64,000 bases of DNA from Arthrobacter sp. StoSoilB22 (GCF_019977315.1 NZ_AP024652.1:1860001-1924000); one strand, 5' to 3'; counted from the stretch's first letter, positions 1 through 9,277 are shown. Translations and numbers: made by a program. Notes: generated from the sequence alone by a model not told the origin.

Positions 1-1744
1 CGTGTTGTGCCACCGGCAGGCCGACCATGGCGCTCAGGGTGAACGGCGACATTGGCAGGCCCATGGGACGCAGTGCACTGTCAGCCACCTCTGCCGGGGT
101 GCCTTCGTCGAACGCGGCGATGACTTCCCCCATGAGGCGGAGCAGGATGCGGTTGACGACGAAGGCGGCAGCATCCTTGACCAGCACGGCAGTCTTCTTG
201 AGCCCCTTAGCCAGTTCGAATGCCGTGGCCAGGACAGCGTCGTCGGTCTTGGGCGCCCTAACGATCTCCAGGAGTGGCATGACGGCTACGGGGTTGAAGA
301 AGTGGAAGCCCACCAGGCGTTCCGGGTGCTTCAGATCCTCTGCCATGGCTGTCACCGACAACGATGAAGTGTTGGTGGCCAGAATGCATTCGGGAGAAAC
401 AATGGCTTCAACCTCGGCGAAGACCTGCTTCTTGATGTGCAGTTCTTCGAAGACGGCCTCGATCACGAAGTCGGCGTCGGCAAAGGCTTCCTTGGAGACG
501 GATCCGGTAATGAGCGCCTTGGTCCTGTTGGCGGCGTCGGGCTTGATCCGCTTCTTGGCCAGCATCTTGTCGACTTCGGCGTGGACGTAGGCGACGCCCT
601 TGTCCACCCGTGCCTGATCAATGTCCGTCATAACGACGGGAACTTTCAGCTGCCGGGCGAACAGCAGTGCCAGCTGGCTGGCCATGAGCCCTGCACCCAC
701 CACGCCGATTTTGGTGACCGGGCGGGCAAGCTTACGGTCAGGCGCGCCTGCAGGACGCTTGGAGCGTTTCTGGACGAGGTCCAGGAACGCGTACACCGTG
801 GAGCGGAACTCGTCGGTTTGCATGAGCCCCGCGAGGGTCTCGCACTCGAGTTCAGCCGACTCGGCTTGGGTCATGGTGCGGTTGGCCTCCATGACGTCCA
901 GGACCTTGGCCGGGGCGGGAGAGGCGTTGGAGGTCTTGGACTCCACAAAGGCTCGTCCCGCGGTGACCGCCGCAGCCCACCGGCCGGAGACTGCGTCATC
1001 GGCGGCATCAACGGCGTTCTTCCTCTCCGGCGTGACGTCGCCGGAGATAACCCGTGCCGCCCACGCCAACGACTGTTCCACGAAATCGGCGGGTTCGAAC
1101 ATGGCATCGGCCACGCCGAGCTCGAACGCCTGCGGGCCGGTGAGAGTCCGGTTGTTGCTGAGGGGGTTCTCGATCATGACCTTGACGGCATTCTCCGGGC
1201 CGATCAGGCGCGGCAGGATGTAGACGCCGCCCCATCCGGGCACCAGGCCAATGAATGCTTCCGGCAGGGCCAGGGCGCCGGCACCCGTCGAGACGGTTCG
1301 GTAGGTGGACTGCAGGGCGATCTCCAAGCCACCGCCCAAAGCCAGCCCGTTGATGAAGGCAAAGCTAGGAACGCCCAGGTTCGCGAGGGTGCTGTAGACG
1401 GCATGGCCAAGCTGTGCCATCCAAAGCCCGTGCTCGCGTTCCTTGAGAGTCTTAACGGCTGAGAGGTCTGCCCCGGCCACCAGGAAGTAGGGCTTGCCCG
1501 TGACGCCGACGCCAACGATTTCTCCCCGTGAGGCCCGCTCCTTGAGGTTGTCCAACACCCCTCCGAGTTCCACCAACGTGTTGGGCCCCAGAGTTGTGGG
1601 CTTGGAGTGGTCCAAGCCGTTGTCCAAGGTGATCAGTGCGAAGGTGCCGGCACCGCCCGGGAGGGAGATGTCCTGCACGTAGGAGTGGGTCACCACTTCA
1701 TCGGGGAAGAGAGCGGCGAGTTTCTGGAATTCGGCGGCGCTCAT
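1..1744 (-). CDS. fadB: 3-hydroxyacyl-CoA dehydrogenase / enoyl-CoA hydratase (FadB-like), 3' end outside window
   Basis: Multifunctional fatty-acid beta-oxidation enzyme: hydratase and NAD-dependent L-3-hydroxyacyl-CoA dehydrogenase steps. The visible ~580 residues start at the ATG ending at 1744 and run off the left edge. An N-terminal crotonase domain shows the oxyanion motif GLALGGGLEIAL; a linker rich in K and R precedes a Rossmann domain with VGVVGAGLMASQLA-type glycine-rich sequence, and near the window edge come TNTSSLSV and FFNPVAVMPLLEIV, hallmarks of the 3HCDH NAD-binding domain. The C-terminal helical 3HCDH domain has begun (VVNRILLRLMGEV). The start overlaps the stop of the upstream thiolase gene (TCATG on plus), so the two are translationally coupled as alpha and beta subunits of the trifunctional complex. 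The function is firm; the exact subfamily is inference. Confidence 0.9.
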   Translation of the reverse strand, partial: MSAAEFQKLAALFPDEVVTHSYVQDISLPGGAGTFALITLDNGLDHSKPTTLGPNTLVELGGVLDNLKERASRGEIVGVGVTGKPYFLVAGADLSAVKTLKEREHGLWMAQLGHAVYSTLANLGVPSFAFINGLALGGGLEIALQSTYRTVSTGAGALALPEAFIGLVPGWGGVYILPRLIGPENAVKVMIENPLSNNRTLTGPQAFELGVADAMFEPADFVEQSLAWAARVISGDVTPERKNAVDAADDAVSGRWAAAVTAGRAFVESKTSNASPAPAKVLDVMEANRTMTQAESAELECETLAGLMQTDEFRSTVYAFLDLVQKRSKRPAGAPDRKLARPVTKIGVVGAGLMASQLALLFARQLKVPVVMTDIDQARVDKGVAYVHAEVDKMLAKKRIKPDAANRTKALITGSVSKEAFADADFVIEAVFEELHIKKQVFAEVEAIVSPECILATNTSSLSVTAMAEDLKHPERLVGFHFFNPVAVMPLLEIVRAPKTDDAVLATAFELAKGLKKTAVLVKDAAAFVVNRILLRLMGEVIAAFDEGTPAEVADSALRPMGLPMSPFTLSAMVGLPVAQH

Positions 1745-3012
1745 GCGGCGGCTCCTTCGGTGATGGCCGTGGTGGCCTGGTCAGCAGTGAAAGATTGGTA
1801 TGCGGCGTGGTGGGGGTTTTCCCAGATGACGGTGGCACCCATGCCCAATCCGATGCACATGGTGGTGATGCCATAGCGAACCGAGTGGTCTTCCTCAAAC
1901 TGCCGAGCGAGCTGGTTCATCAAACGGACGCCCGAGGAAGCAAGTGGATGTCCGACGGCGATCGCCCCGCCATAGCGGTTGACCCGGGGGTCGTCATCGG
2001 CGATGCCGAAGTGGTCCAGGAAGCTCAGGACCTGGACGGCGAAGGCTTCGTTGATTTCGAAGAGCCCAATGTCCTCGATGCCAAGTCCTGCGTTTTTCAG
2101 CGCCTTTTCGGTGGCCGGTACCGGACCGATGCCCATGACCTCGGGTTCAACACCGGCGAAGGCGTAAGAGACGAGGCGCATTTTGACCGGGAGCCCCAGT
2201 TCCTCAGCGGCGTCGGCGGAAGCAAGAACAGCCGCTGTAGCGCCGTCGTTCAAGCCAGCGGCATTGCCTGCGGTGACCCGGCCGTGGGCGCGGAAGGGCG
2301 TGCGCAATTCGGCCAGGTCCGCAGCGGTGGTGCCCGGACGGGGTGGTTCGTCCGTGGTGTGCAGGGCCCAGCCCTGGCCGGGCTTCATGGTGGCTACGGG
2401 GACGAGGTCTTGCTGGATCTGCTCATTGGAGTACGCGGCGGCGAGCTTGGCCTGGGAGGCGGCGGCGTAGGCGTCTGTGCGGTCTTTGGTGATGGCCGGG
2501 AAGCGGTCATGCAGGTTCTCCGCGGTGTTACCCATGTTCAGCGCCGCGGGATCCACCAGGCGCTCGGACATGAACCGAGGATTGGGATCGGCGCCTGCGC
2601 CCATGGGGTGGTTGCCCATGTGCTCCACGCCGCCTGCGATGACGACGTCGTAAGCGCCGAAGCCGATGCCGCTCGCCGTCGTCGTTACTGCCGTCATGGC
2701 ACCTGCGCACATGCGGTCGATGGCGAATCCGGGTACTGAGCGGGGGAGTCCGGCCAAGAGTGCCGCTGTGCGGCCGATGGTGAGGCCCTGGTCCCCGGTC
2801 TGGGTGGTGGCGGCGATGGCGACCTCGTCGATCCGGTCCGCGGGAAGAGAGGGATTGCGTCGCATCAGCTCGCGGATGCACTTCACCACGAGGTCATCGG
2901 CGCGGGTACCCGCGTAGATGCCTTTCTCGCCGGCTTTGCCGAAGGGTGTACGCACGCCATCGACGAAGACGACATCGCGGACGTTTCTCTGAGCACTGCG
3001 GGATGGACTCAT
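1741..3012 (-). CDS. fadA: acetyl-CoA acyltransferase (3-ketoacyl-CoA thiolase)
   Basis: Catalyses the thiolytic last step of beta-oxidation, releasing acetyl-CoA. The 423 residues match the family's usual length. The nucleophile Cys is at about residue 102 in AIDRMCAGAM, the NEAFA motif is near 320, the catalytic His is in GGAIAVGHPLASSG (about 354) and the second Cys in TTMCIGLGMG (about 385). All key residues of a degradative thiolase are therefore present. It is the first gene of a two-gene operon: its stop overlaps the start of the fadB-like gene by 3 nt. The start at 3012 is an ATG preceded on the coding strand by an AACGAGGAG-like ribosome site. Confidence 0.93.
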   Translation of the reverse strand: MSPSRSAQRNVRDVVFVDGVRTPFGKAGEKGIYAGTRADDLVVKCIRELMRRNPSLPADRIDEVAIAATTQTGDQGLTIGRTAALLAGLPRSVPGFAIDRMCAGAMTAVTTTASGIGFGAYDVVIAGGVEHMGNHPMGAGADPNPRFMSERLVDPAALNMGNTAENLHDRFPAITKDRTDAYAAASQAKLAAAYSNEQIQQDLVPVATMKPGQGWALHTTDEPPRPGTTAADLAELRTPFRAHGRVTAGNAAGLNDGATAAVLASADAAEELGLPVKMRLVSYAFAGVEPEVMGIGPVPATEKALKNAGLGIEDIGLFEINEAFAVQVLSFLDHFGIADDDPRVNRYGGAIAVGHPLASSGVRLMNQLARQFEEDHSVRYGITTMCIGLGMGATVIWENPHHAAYQSFTADQATTAITEGAAA

Positions 3013-3142
3013 GTATTAACTCCTCGTTGAGACATGGCGCCGAATCCCGCATCGCGGGCCCTTCGGCTGGCATTGATGCAATGTTACTCGTGGGTAACTT
3101 AGCATGCAAGGTCCGCCCGGGTCCGTGTCCTTGGGACGCGAA

Positions 3143-3182
3143 AGGCCTGCCGCCACGAACCACGGTTCGCGGGGGCAGGCCT
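3143..3182 (-). terminator. stem-loop after RNase D gene
   Basis: Outer arms AGGCCTGCC (3143-3151) and GGCAGGCCT (3174-3182) are perfectly complementary, and an inner palindrome CGAACC/GGTTCG sits in the loop. It lies 17 nt past the rnd stop codon. No clear U tract follows, so termination is likely but not certain. Confidence 0.6.
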
Positions 3183-3198
3183 CACATCGGGAAGGAGC

Positions 3199-4560
3199 TT
3201 AGCCGGCATTGCCGGAAGAGTGCGCGTCCGTGGGCGCTTTGGCTTCCTTGGCCTTGCTCTCTTTGGCGGGAAGCGGGGCGGGGTTCAAGCACGCTTCAGT
3301 GAGTATGGGAGCCGCGAAGGAGATCTGCCATTCCCGGGCGCCCAGGGACCGCAGTTCCTCAGCGACGGATTCCAGGGAGATGTCGGCCGGAGGACGCCAG
3401 GTGACCCGCCGCAAATAATCCGGTGTCAGCAGGTTCTCCACCGGCAGCTTCAGCTCATCGGCCTTGGCCTGAAGGGCCGGCCTGGCGGTGGCAAGACGAG
3501 CCGCAGCCTCGGGATCCCGATCCACCCAGACCCTGGGTGGGGGCGGAGCGTTGGTGGGCAGGTGGAGGGGCGGGAGGTCAGTGAGTGTCCGGGCATTGGT
3601 GATGCAGCGCAGCCAGCGTGGGGCTTCCCTTTGAGCTGAGCGTCCGTGGAAGCCCTTGGTGGCCAGCAGTTGAGGCACCGTGGTGGGCATGGCCTTGGCT
3701 GCGGCCACCAGTGCGGAGTCCGGGATGAGGCGGCCGGGCGCTACGTCGCGTTTGCGCGCCAGTTGGTCCCGCTCCAGCCACAATTCACGGACAGCGGCCA
3801 GTTGCCTGCGGTCGCGTATCTGGTGGAGACCGGAGGTTTTCCGCCAAGGATCCACGCGCGGGGCCGACAGGCCAGCGGCAAGTATTCCTGCGAACTCCTG
3901 TTCGGCGTATTCGAGCTTGCCGTCGGCTTCCAGTAACTCGATGAGTTCCTCCCGGAGCTCCGCGAGGACTTCGACGTCGAGGGCTGCGTAACGCAGCCAG
4001 GGCTCCGGCAAGGGGCGCGTGGACCAATCGGCCGCGGAGTGTTCCTTGGCCAGGCCAAAGCCGAGGAGTTGTTCAATAACTGCGGCAAGTCCAACCCGGG
4101 GGAGTCCCGCAAGGCGGGCGGCTAGTTCGGTATCGAAGAGTTTGTCAGGCCACATGCCCAGCTCCGAGAGGCAAGGGAGATCCTGGGACGCCGCGTGCAG
4201 GATCCATTCGACGCCGCGGAGGGCGTCATTGATGATGTTCAGGTTCTCGAAGGGCTCTGGATCTATGAGCCAGGTTCCGGCACCTTCGCGCCGGATCTGT
4301 ACCAGGAAAGCCCGCTGGCCGTAACGGAACCCGGATGCGCGTTCCGCGTCCACTCCGGCAGGACCCGTTCCGGCCGCGATGGCGGCTGCGCACCGCTCCA
4401 GCCCTGACAGGGTGTCGATGACCACGGGTACCCCTTCGCGGGGAGTATCGAGATCGATAATTTCAGGGACGTGGCTGTCGAAGCCGTCTACCTTGATGTG
4501 GGTGGTGGGATCAGCAACCGGATCGCCGGCCGTGGTGTTTTCCGGATATTCAGGGGTCAT
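3199..4560 (-). CDS. rnd: ribonuclease D family 3'-5' exonuclease with HRDC domain
   Basis: 3'-5' exoribonuclease of the DEDDy superfamily, expected in tRNA and small-RNA 3' maturation. The 453 residues contain exo motif I (D-x-E in AGVDAERASG, about residue 72), motif II around HAASQDLPCL and motif III with Y and D in YAALDVEVL. An HRDC nucleic-acid-binding domain follows (REL/WLERDQLARKRDVAPG, then LIPDSALV). The C-terminal tail is rich in A, K and E and looks disordered. The next gene upstream on the same strand is DUF3000, 80 nt away, a common actinobacterial pair. The family is clear; the precise RNA substrates are unknown. Confidence 0.92.
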   Translation of the reverse strand: MTPEYPENTTAGDPVADPTTHIKVDGFDSHVPEIIDLDTPREGVPVVIDTLSGLERCAAAIAAGTGPAGVDAERASGFRYGQRAFLVQIRREGAGTWLIDPEPFENLNIINDALRGVEWILHAASQDLPCLSELGMWPDKLFDTELAARLAGLPRVGLAAVIEQLLGFGLAKEHSAADWSTRPLPEPWLRYAALDVEVLAELREELIELLEADGKLEYAEQEFAGILAAGLSAPRVDPWRKTSGLHQIRDRRQLAAVRELWLERDQLARKRDVAPGRLIPDSALVAAAKAMPTTVPQLLATKGFHGRSAQREAPRWLRCITNARTLTDLPPLHLPTNAPPPPRVWVDRDPEAAARLATARPALQAKADELKLPVENLLTPDYLRRVTWRPPADISLESVAEELRSLGAREWQISFAAPILTEACLNPAPLPAKESKAKEAKAPTDAHSSGNAG

Positions 4561-4640
4561 GGTGGCTTAAGCTTACCGATTCCGGCCGCAGCAGGGCGTT
4601 GCCGGTCCATTGGGGGTACCCGATGATGCGTTTGTCACAG

Positions 4641-5300
4641 TCAATTGAGTCTCCTGTTGGGCAATCCGGTGACCCCTGGTGGCAGGGGTGGCAAGCCCGC
4701 GAAGGTGCAGACCATGTCGGACCAGGCTTCGAGGTGGGCTTGGACATCCTGGCTGGCGGGTGTCCAGGATGCCCGCAGTTCAATGTCTATGGTGTCCGGC
4801 CGCTCAGCCAGGGTGCCGAAGCTTTCGGAAAGAATTCTTGTCGCCGTGCCACCGGCAGCGCGGTAGGGCGCGGCGTGGTTCTCCAAGGCGTCCACCAGCC
4901 ACGTCCAGGCAACGGAGCCAAGCATGGAGTCGTTTCCCATCTCAGCGTCCATTTGGGCCCGAATGTACGTGACGATGCGGAACTCCCCTTCCCAAACGGC
5001 GGAACCGTCGGGGTCGTAGAGGAGGATGAAGCGGCCGGTAGCGAGTTCGTCGTCCTCTTCGCTTGAGGGGCTGGTGCCCTGGCTCGCAGCGAAGGCCTTG
5101 GCTGCTGGTCCGTGCACGGGAACCCGGCGGGTGGCGGCAGTAGGGCTGAATACCTCAGCTCCCAGTGCAACTGCGTAGGGAGCCAGCCGGGCAGGAGCGG
5201 GGATCTCGTCAAGCCGCAGCTCGCTACGGCATTGTGCTTTTCGTAGTGATCCCAAGGCGAAGAGAAACTCCGAGGGAACCTGTGCGAGGGCGTTCACCAT
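4641..5300 (-). CDS. DUF3000 domain-containing protein
   Basis: A 219-residue actinobacterial protein that I recognise as DUF3000 by its overall pattern, beginning MVNALAQVPSEFLFALGSL and with conserved segments LYDPDGSAVWEGEFRIV and WTWLVDALENH. No catalytic motif, signal peptide or membrane segment is visible, so it is probably cytoplasmic. It lies directly upstream of rnd on the same strand, so the two may be co-transcribed. The biochemical function of the family is not known to me. Confidence 0.85.
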   Translation of the reverse strand: MVNALAQVPSEFLFALGSLRKAQCRSELRLDEIPAPARLAPYAVALGAEVFSPTAATRRVPVHGPAAKAFAASQGTSPSSEEDDELATGRFILLYDPDGSAVWEGEFRIVTYIRAQMDAEMGNDSMLGSVAWTWLVDALENHAAPYRAAGGTATRILSESFGTLAERPDTIDIELRASWTPASQDVQAHLEAWSDMVCTFAGLPPLPPGVTGLPNRRLN

Positions 5301-5367
5301 CGCAGATTATGCGTCCGGGACGGCGAATCTGTGCAGGCTCGCCGCCCCGGGTTGCAGGTGTTATGTG

Positions 5368-6510
5368 TTAGGCCAGCTCGCGTCGGATCGCCGCTACGAA
5401 GGCATCGATGTCCGCCTCCGTGGTGTCGAACGAACACATCCACCGCACTTCGCGGCGGGCAGCGTCCCAGTCGTAGAAGGCGAAGGACTCCCGCAGCTTG
5501 TCCGCCACGCCTTCGGGAAGTATGGCGAAGACCCCGTTGGACTGTGTTGCCTGGGTTGGCTCCACGCCGTCGATTTCCTCAACGGCTGTCCTCAGGCGGG
5601 CGGCCATGGCGTTGGCGTGGGCGGCGGAACGCAACCACAGGCCATCCTCCAGGAGGGCGATGAACTGGGCTGAGATGAAGCGCATCTTCGAGGCCAGCTG
5701 CATGTTCATTTTGCGCAGGAACTTCAATCCGTCGGCGGCTTCCGGGTTCAGTGCCACCACCACTTCGCCGAAAAGCAGGCCGTTCTTGGTGCCGCCGAAA
5801 GAGAGGATGTCCACGCCGGCATCGCGGGTGAAAGCGCGAAGGGGGACATCCAGGTGGGCGGCAGCGTTCGCCAGCCGGGCACCGTCCATGTGAAGCTTCA
5901 TGCCCTTCGAGTGCGCATGGTCGGCGATGGCCCGCACTTCATCCGGCGTATAGCAGGTCCCGAGTTCAGTGGTTTGGGTGATGGAGACCACCAGCGGCTG
6001 GGCGCGGTGTTCGTCGCCCCAGCCCCAGGCCTCACGGTCGATCAGCTCAGGAGTGAGTTTGCCGTCGCCGGTGGGAACCTGCAGGAGCTTGATGCCGCCC
6101 ACCCGCTCCGGTGCACCGTTTTCATCCATGTTGATGTGCGCTGTGGAGGCGCAGATCACTGCACCCCAACGGGGGAGGAGGGATTGCAGGGCAAGGACGT
6201 TGGCACCGGTGCCGTTGAAGACCGGGAACGTCTCGATGCCGGGGCCGAACTGCTGCTCCAGCACCTCCTGCAGCCGTGCCGTGTACACATCCTCGCCGTA
6301 GGAGACCTGATGTCCGCCGTTGGCGGTTGCCAGCGCTGCGAGGATCTCCGGGTGCACGCCGGAATAGTTGTCGGATGCGAATCCGCGAACAGCAGGATCA
6401 TGCAGTTGAACCGGATCATGCAGTTGAGCAGGTTCATGCAGTTGAACCGGGCCCGGGGTGTCCGTGGCGCCGTGGATTGCCTCTGTTGTGCTCGTCACTT
6501 GTTCATTCAC
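5368..6510 (-). CDS. low-specificity L-threonine aldolase / beta-eliminating lyase family
   Basis: PLP-dependent fold-type I enzyme, expected to cleave L-threonine or L-allo-threonine to glycine and acetaldehyde. The 380 residues carry the PLP-lysine motif SFGGTKNGLLFGE near residue 225, an HMDGARLANAAAH stretch that contacts the cofactor, and the GTGANVLALQ phosphate-binding segment. The first ~45 residues are not part of the fold and contain a threefold hexapeptide repeat of the type QLHxPx. A later ATG could be the true start, but the family core begins only near residue 44 (FASDNYSGVHPEI). Downstream on the same strand comes DUF3000; upstream are the SDR and DUF6421 genes, which recur together in actinobacteria in my memory. 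Confidence 0.88.
   Translation of the reverse strand: MNEQVTSTTEAIHGATDTPGPVQLHEPAQLHDPVQLHDPAVRGFASDNYSGVHPEILAALATANGGHQVSYGEDVYTARLQEVLEQQFGPGIETFPVFNGTGANVLALQSLLPRWGAVICASTAHINMDENGAPERVGGIKLLQVPTGDGKLTPELIDREAWGWGDEHRAQPLVVSITQTTELGTCYTPDEVRAIADHAHSKGMKLHMDGARLANAAAHLDVPLRAFTRDAGVDILSFGGTKNGLLFGEVVVALNPEAADGLKFLRKMNMQLASKMRFISAQFIALLEDGLWLRSAAHANAMAARLRTAVEEIDGVEPTQATQSNGVFAILPEGVADKLRESFAFYDWDAARREVRWMCSFDTTEADIDAFVAAIRRELA
6395..6448. repeat. 18-bp in-frame tandem repeat, 3 copies
   Basis: Three adjacent 18-bp units (6395-6412, 6413-6430, 6431-6448) differ by only a few bases. The first begins GGATCATGCAGTTGAACC. They lie inside the 5' part of the threonine aldolase gene and encode a QLHxPx hexapeptide array, so copy-number change would keep the frame. 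Confidence 0.85.
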
Positions 6511-6540
6511 GCTTTCAAGTCTATTTGGGCCGGCAGGATT

Positions 6541-7308
6541 CTATGTGGCCAGCAGGATGCGCTGGCCGTTGAGGGCTGCGGCCGGTTGTTCAAAGAGTCC
6601 GACGGCGGCAGTCGCCAATTCTTCAACATCAGTGAAGCCCGGGAACCGCCTTTCGGGATGGGCCTGCCGCATGGCGGCGTCAACGAGGGCTTTCACCACA
6701 AGAATCACCGCTGCACTGTGCTGCTCGGTACTGTGCTGCTCGGTGCTGTGCTGCTCGGTGGGAGCACCAGTGTTTCCGGTGTTGCCGCTTTGCGCCCGCC
6801 CGAAGCCGTCGGCTATGGCAAGGGTCCAGGCTTCCGCGGCTGCCTTTGCCGCAGCGTAGCTTGCGGCCGCAGCTGTGGGGGAAGCTGCGGTGGTTGATGA
6901 CACTATGGCCAGCCGGCCGTGTGCAGATGCTTCTAGTTGGCTGTAGAAGACCCGGGAGACGTTCCGCAGCGTGGTTACAGCGCTGCGCTCCATGGCCTCC
7001 CAATCCTCGTCGGTTTGGTCTTCGATGCCCTTTGCTCCGCGCCAACCGCCCACCAAGTGGATGACGCCGTCGACGCCTTCAACACCGAGCCCGGTGAGAG
7101 TGGCCGCGAGGTCCCTTACGGACTCCAGGTTGGCGAGATCGCAGACCAAAGGTAGCGCCGCATTGCCTGCTTGGGCGGCAGCGGCCTTGATCCGGGCTTC
7201 GTCCGAGCCCACAGTGAGCACCCTGTGACCGGCGGCCCCCAAAGCGCGCGTCACGGCGATGCCGGAAGCGCTGCTTCCGCCGGTCACAAGGATAGTCAGT
7301 GTGGTCAT
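6541..7308 (-). CDS. SDR family NAD(P)-dependent oxidoreductase
   Basis: Short-chain dehydrogenase/reductase of 255 residues. The N-terminal cofactor motif is TGGSSASGIAV (TGxxxxxG variant, residues 9-19). A catalytic Ser lies in AIVSSTTA and the Y-x-x-x-K motif in ASYAAAKAAAEAW, so an active enzyme is expected. The substrate cannot be told. Between the active site and the C-terminus there is a TEQHS triple repeat that ordinary SDRs lack. The start ATG overlaps the stop of the upstream DUF6421 gene by one base (TGATG), indicating coupling. The gene is followed on the same strand by the aldolase. Confidence 0.88.
   Translation of the reverse strand: MTTLTILVTGGSSASGIAVTRALGAAGHRVLTVGSDEARIKAAAAQAGNAALPLVCDLANLESVRDLAATLTGLGVEGVDGVIHLVGGWRGAKGIEDQTDEDWEAMERSAVTTLRNVSRVFYSQLEASAHGRLAIVSSTTAASPTAAAASYAAAKAAAEAWTLAIADGFGRAQSGNTGNTGAPTEQHSTEQHSTEQHSAAVILVVKALVDAAMRQAHPERRFPGFTDVEELATAAVGLFEQPAAALNGQRILLAT
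6715..6759. repeat. 15-bp in-frame tandem repeat, 3 copies
   Basis: Units 6715-6729, 6730-6744 and 6745-6759 are near-identical (core CTGTGCTGCTCGGT). They lie in the SDR gene and encode TEQHS three times on the minus strand. The array replaces what is normally a short variable loop of the SDR fold. Confidence 0.85.
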
Positions 7309-8675
7309 CAGGCCGCAGTCGCGCCCGTGATGCCCGTGGTGGAGTCAATGATGGGGCGCATTTTCTTCTCCAGTGCTTCATAGAACATGGACAGGGGGAA
7401 TTCGTCGTCCAGCACCTGGTCCGTGAGGCCGCGGGGCGGGCCATCCAAAGGAAGTGCTTCCGGACCCTTGGCCCATACGGACGCCGGGTGGGGAGTCACA
7501 GTGCTCGAAATGAGCTCGTATGCCGCAAGCCAGTGGGCAGCCTTCGGGCGGTCGATGGAGCGCCAGTACAGCTCTTCGATTTTGGCACCGAGTTCCACCA
7601 CCACCGCGGCAGCTTCGTCCCAGTCGATGGAGAGTTTGCTGTCCGTCCAGTGGAGAACGTGGTGCTGGTGCATCCAAGCGAAAAGGAGCTGGCCGCCCAG
7701 GCCGTCGTAGTTGCGCACACGGCTGCCGGTGATGGCAAACCGGAAGATGCGGTCGAAGATCACTGCATACTGGACCAGCTTCGCATGCTTGCGGGCATCG
7801 GGATCGGCCTCTTCGTCCTTTTCAATGCGCACGGATTCACGGAACGCGGTCAGGTCGCAGCGCAGCTCCTCGAGGGAGTACAGGAAGAACGGCATGCGCT
7901 GCTTGATCATGAACGGATCGAAGGGGAGGTCGCCGCGCATATGGGTGCGGTCGTGGATCAGGTCCCACATGACGAACGTACGCTGGGTCAGTTCCTGATC
8001 CTCGATCAGCTCCGCTGCGTCCTCGGGAAGTTCCAAGGACGTGGTTGCCGCAGCGGCCTTGAGTACGCGGCGGAACCGGGCGGCTTCACGATCGGCGAAG
8101 ATGGCACCCCACGTGAACGTAGGCGTCTCACGGACTGCCACCGTCTCCGGGAAGAGCACGGCCGAGTTGGTGTCGTAGCCCGGAGTGAAGTCCACAAAGC
8201 GGATGGGGACGAAGAGCCTGTTGGAGTATTCGCCTGCTTCCAGGCCGCCAATGAACTCGGGCCAGATGACCTCGATCAGGACTGCTTCGACCAACCTGTT
8301 GGTGCTGCCGTTCTGTGTGTACATGGGGAAAACAACCAGGTGTTGCAGGCCGTCAACGCGCTGCTCCTGGGGCTGGAACGCCTGAAGGGAGTCCAGGAAG
8401 TCCGGTACCCCGAAGCCTCCTTGAACCCAGCGGCCGAAGTCTTCCACCAGGAGCTCCAGGTAGCGGGCATCGTGAGGGAAATGCGGTGCCAGGGCCGAGA
8501 TGGAGTCTGTAATAGTGGACACCAGGCTTGCCGCCTCGGGGTGCACTGCGGAATCGGCGATGGAGCCGTCCTGTTCCTGGAGCGCCTGAAGGGCGGTGGC
8601 TGCTGCCTTCAAGGACATCCACTCAGCGTCGTCGGCGGTGACGCGCTGGGCGATAACGGTGGTGATAGTGGTCAT
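7308..8675 (-). CDS. DUF6421 family protein
   Basis: A 455-residue protein that I place in DUF6421, an actinobacterial family of unknown function. Visible landmarks are MSLKAAATALQALQEQDGSI at the N-terminus, LIHDRTHMRGDLPFDPFMIK in the middle with a conserved HDRTHMRG stretch, and FAWMHQHHVLHW near residue 335; the several His residues hint at metal binding, which is inference. There is no signal peptide or membrane helix. It is the first gene of a coupled set with the SDR and threonine aldolase genes, suggesting one shared pathway. About 130 nt separate it from msrB upstream, room for its own promoter. Confidence 0.82.
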   Translation of the reverse strand: MTTITTVIAQRVTADDAEWMSLKAAATALQALQEQDGSIADSAVHPEAASLVSTITDSISALAPHFPHDARYLELLVEDFGRWVQGGFGVPDFLDSLQAFQPQEQRVDGLQHLVVFPMYTQNGSTNRLVEAVLIEVIWPEFIGGLEAGEYSNRLFVPIRFVDFTPGYDTNSAVLFPETVAVRETPTFTWGAIFADREAARFRRVLKAAAATTSLELPEDAAELIEDQELTQRTFVMWDLIHDRTHMRGDLPFDPFMIKQRMPFFLYSLEELRCDLTAFRESVRIEKDEEADPDARKHAKLVQYAVIFDRIFRFAITGSRVRNYDGLGGQLLFAWMHQHHVLHWTDSKLSIDWDEAAAVVVELGAKIEELYWRSIDRPKAAHWLAAYELISSTVTPHPASVWAKGPEALPLDGPPRGLTDQVLDDEFPLSMFYEALEKKMRPIIDSTTGITGATAA

Positions 8676-8804
8676 GGAGCTCGGCCCTTTCGAAGAGGTA
8701 ATTGCTTCTGGGCCGAGCGTAGCAAGCGGGAAGCGTTGCTAATCCAAGAATGGCTTGAGCGTAAGAAACTCTTGGCCATTGGGTGGGTCGGGGCCGGTTG
8801 AGGC

Positions 8805-9263
8805 CTAGTTCTCTTCCGGCGTCACCAGACGCAACGAGACGGAGTTGATGCAGAATCGCTGGTCCGTAGGCGTTCCATAGCCCTCACCCTCGAAAACGTG
8901 TCCCAAGTGTGAATCACAATTAGCGCAGCGCACTTCCACCCGATCCATACCCATGGTGCGGTCGTGAAGATACCGGACGGTGCCCTCTGCCAGTGGGGCC
9001 CAGAACGACGGCCAGCCGCAATGGGAATCAAACTTCTCCCGGCTGGTAAACAACCGGCTGCCACAGGCGCGACACTGGTAGACCCCTTCGGTGTGGGTAT
9101 CCCAGTACTCACCCGTGTACGGCCGCTCGGTGCCTGCCTGCCGAAGCACCCGGTACTCTTCGGGCGTCAACTCCTCGCGCCACTGGGCATCGCTCTTTTC
9201 CACGGGAACGGCAGCCCCCTCGGGCGCGGAAGTTGTGTTGCTGGTGTTCTCAGGAGTGTTCAT
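8805..9263 (-). CDS. msrB: peptide-methionine (R)-S-oxide reductase MsrB
   Basis: Repairs methionine-R-sulfoxide in proteins using thioredoxin. The 152 residues include two CxxC zinc-binding pairs (CRACGSRLF and CANCDSHLGH), the conserved FDSHCGWPSFW segment and the catalytic Cys in RFCINSVSLRL near the C-terminus. A 30-residue Ser/Thr/Pro-rich N-terminal extension precedes the domain, and no signal sequence is seen, so the enzyme is cytoplasmic. It is separated by only 14 nt from the next upstream gene (9278-9769), so the two may share a transcript. Confidence 0.95.
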   Translation of the reverse strand: MNTPENTSNTTSAPEGAAVPVEKSDAQWREELTPEEYRVLRQAGTERPYTGEYWDTHTEGVYQCRACGSRLFTSREKFDSHCGWPSFWAPLAEGTVRYLHDRTMGMDRVEVRCANCDSHLGHVFEGEGYGTPTDQRFCINSVSLRLVTPEEN

Positions 9264-9277
9264 GTCTAATGCAACGC

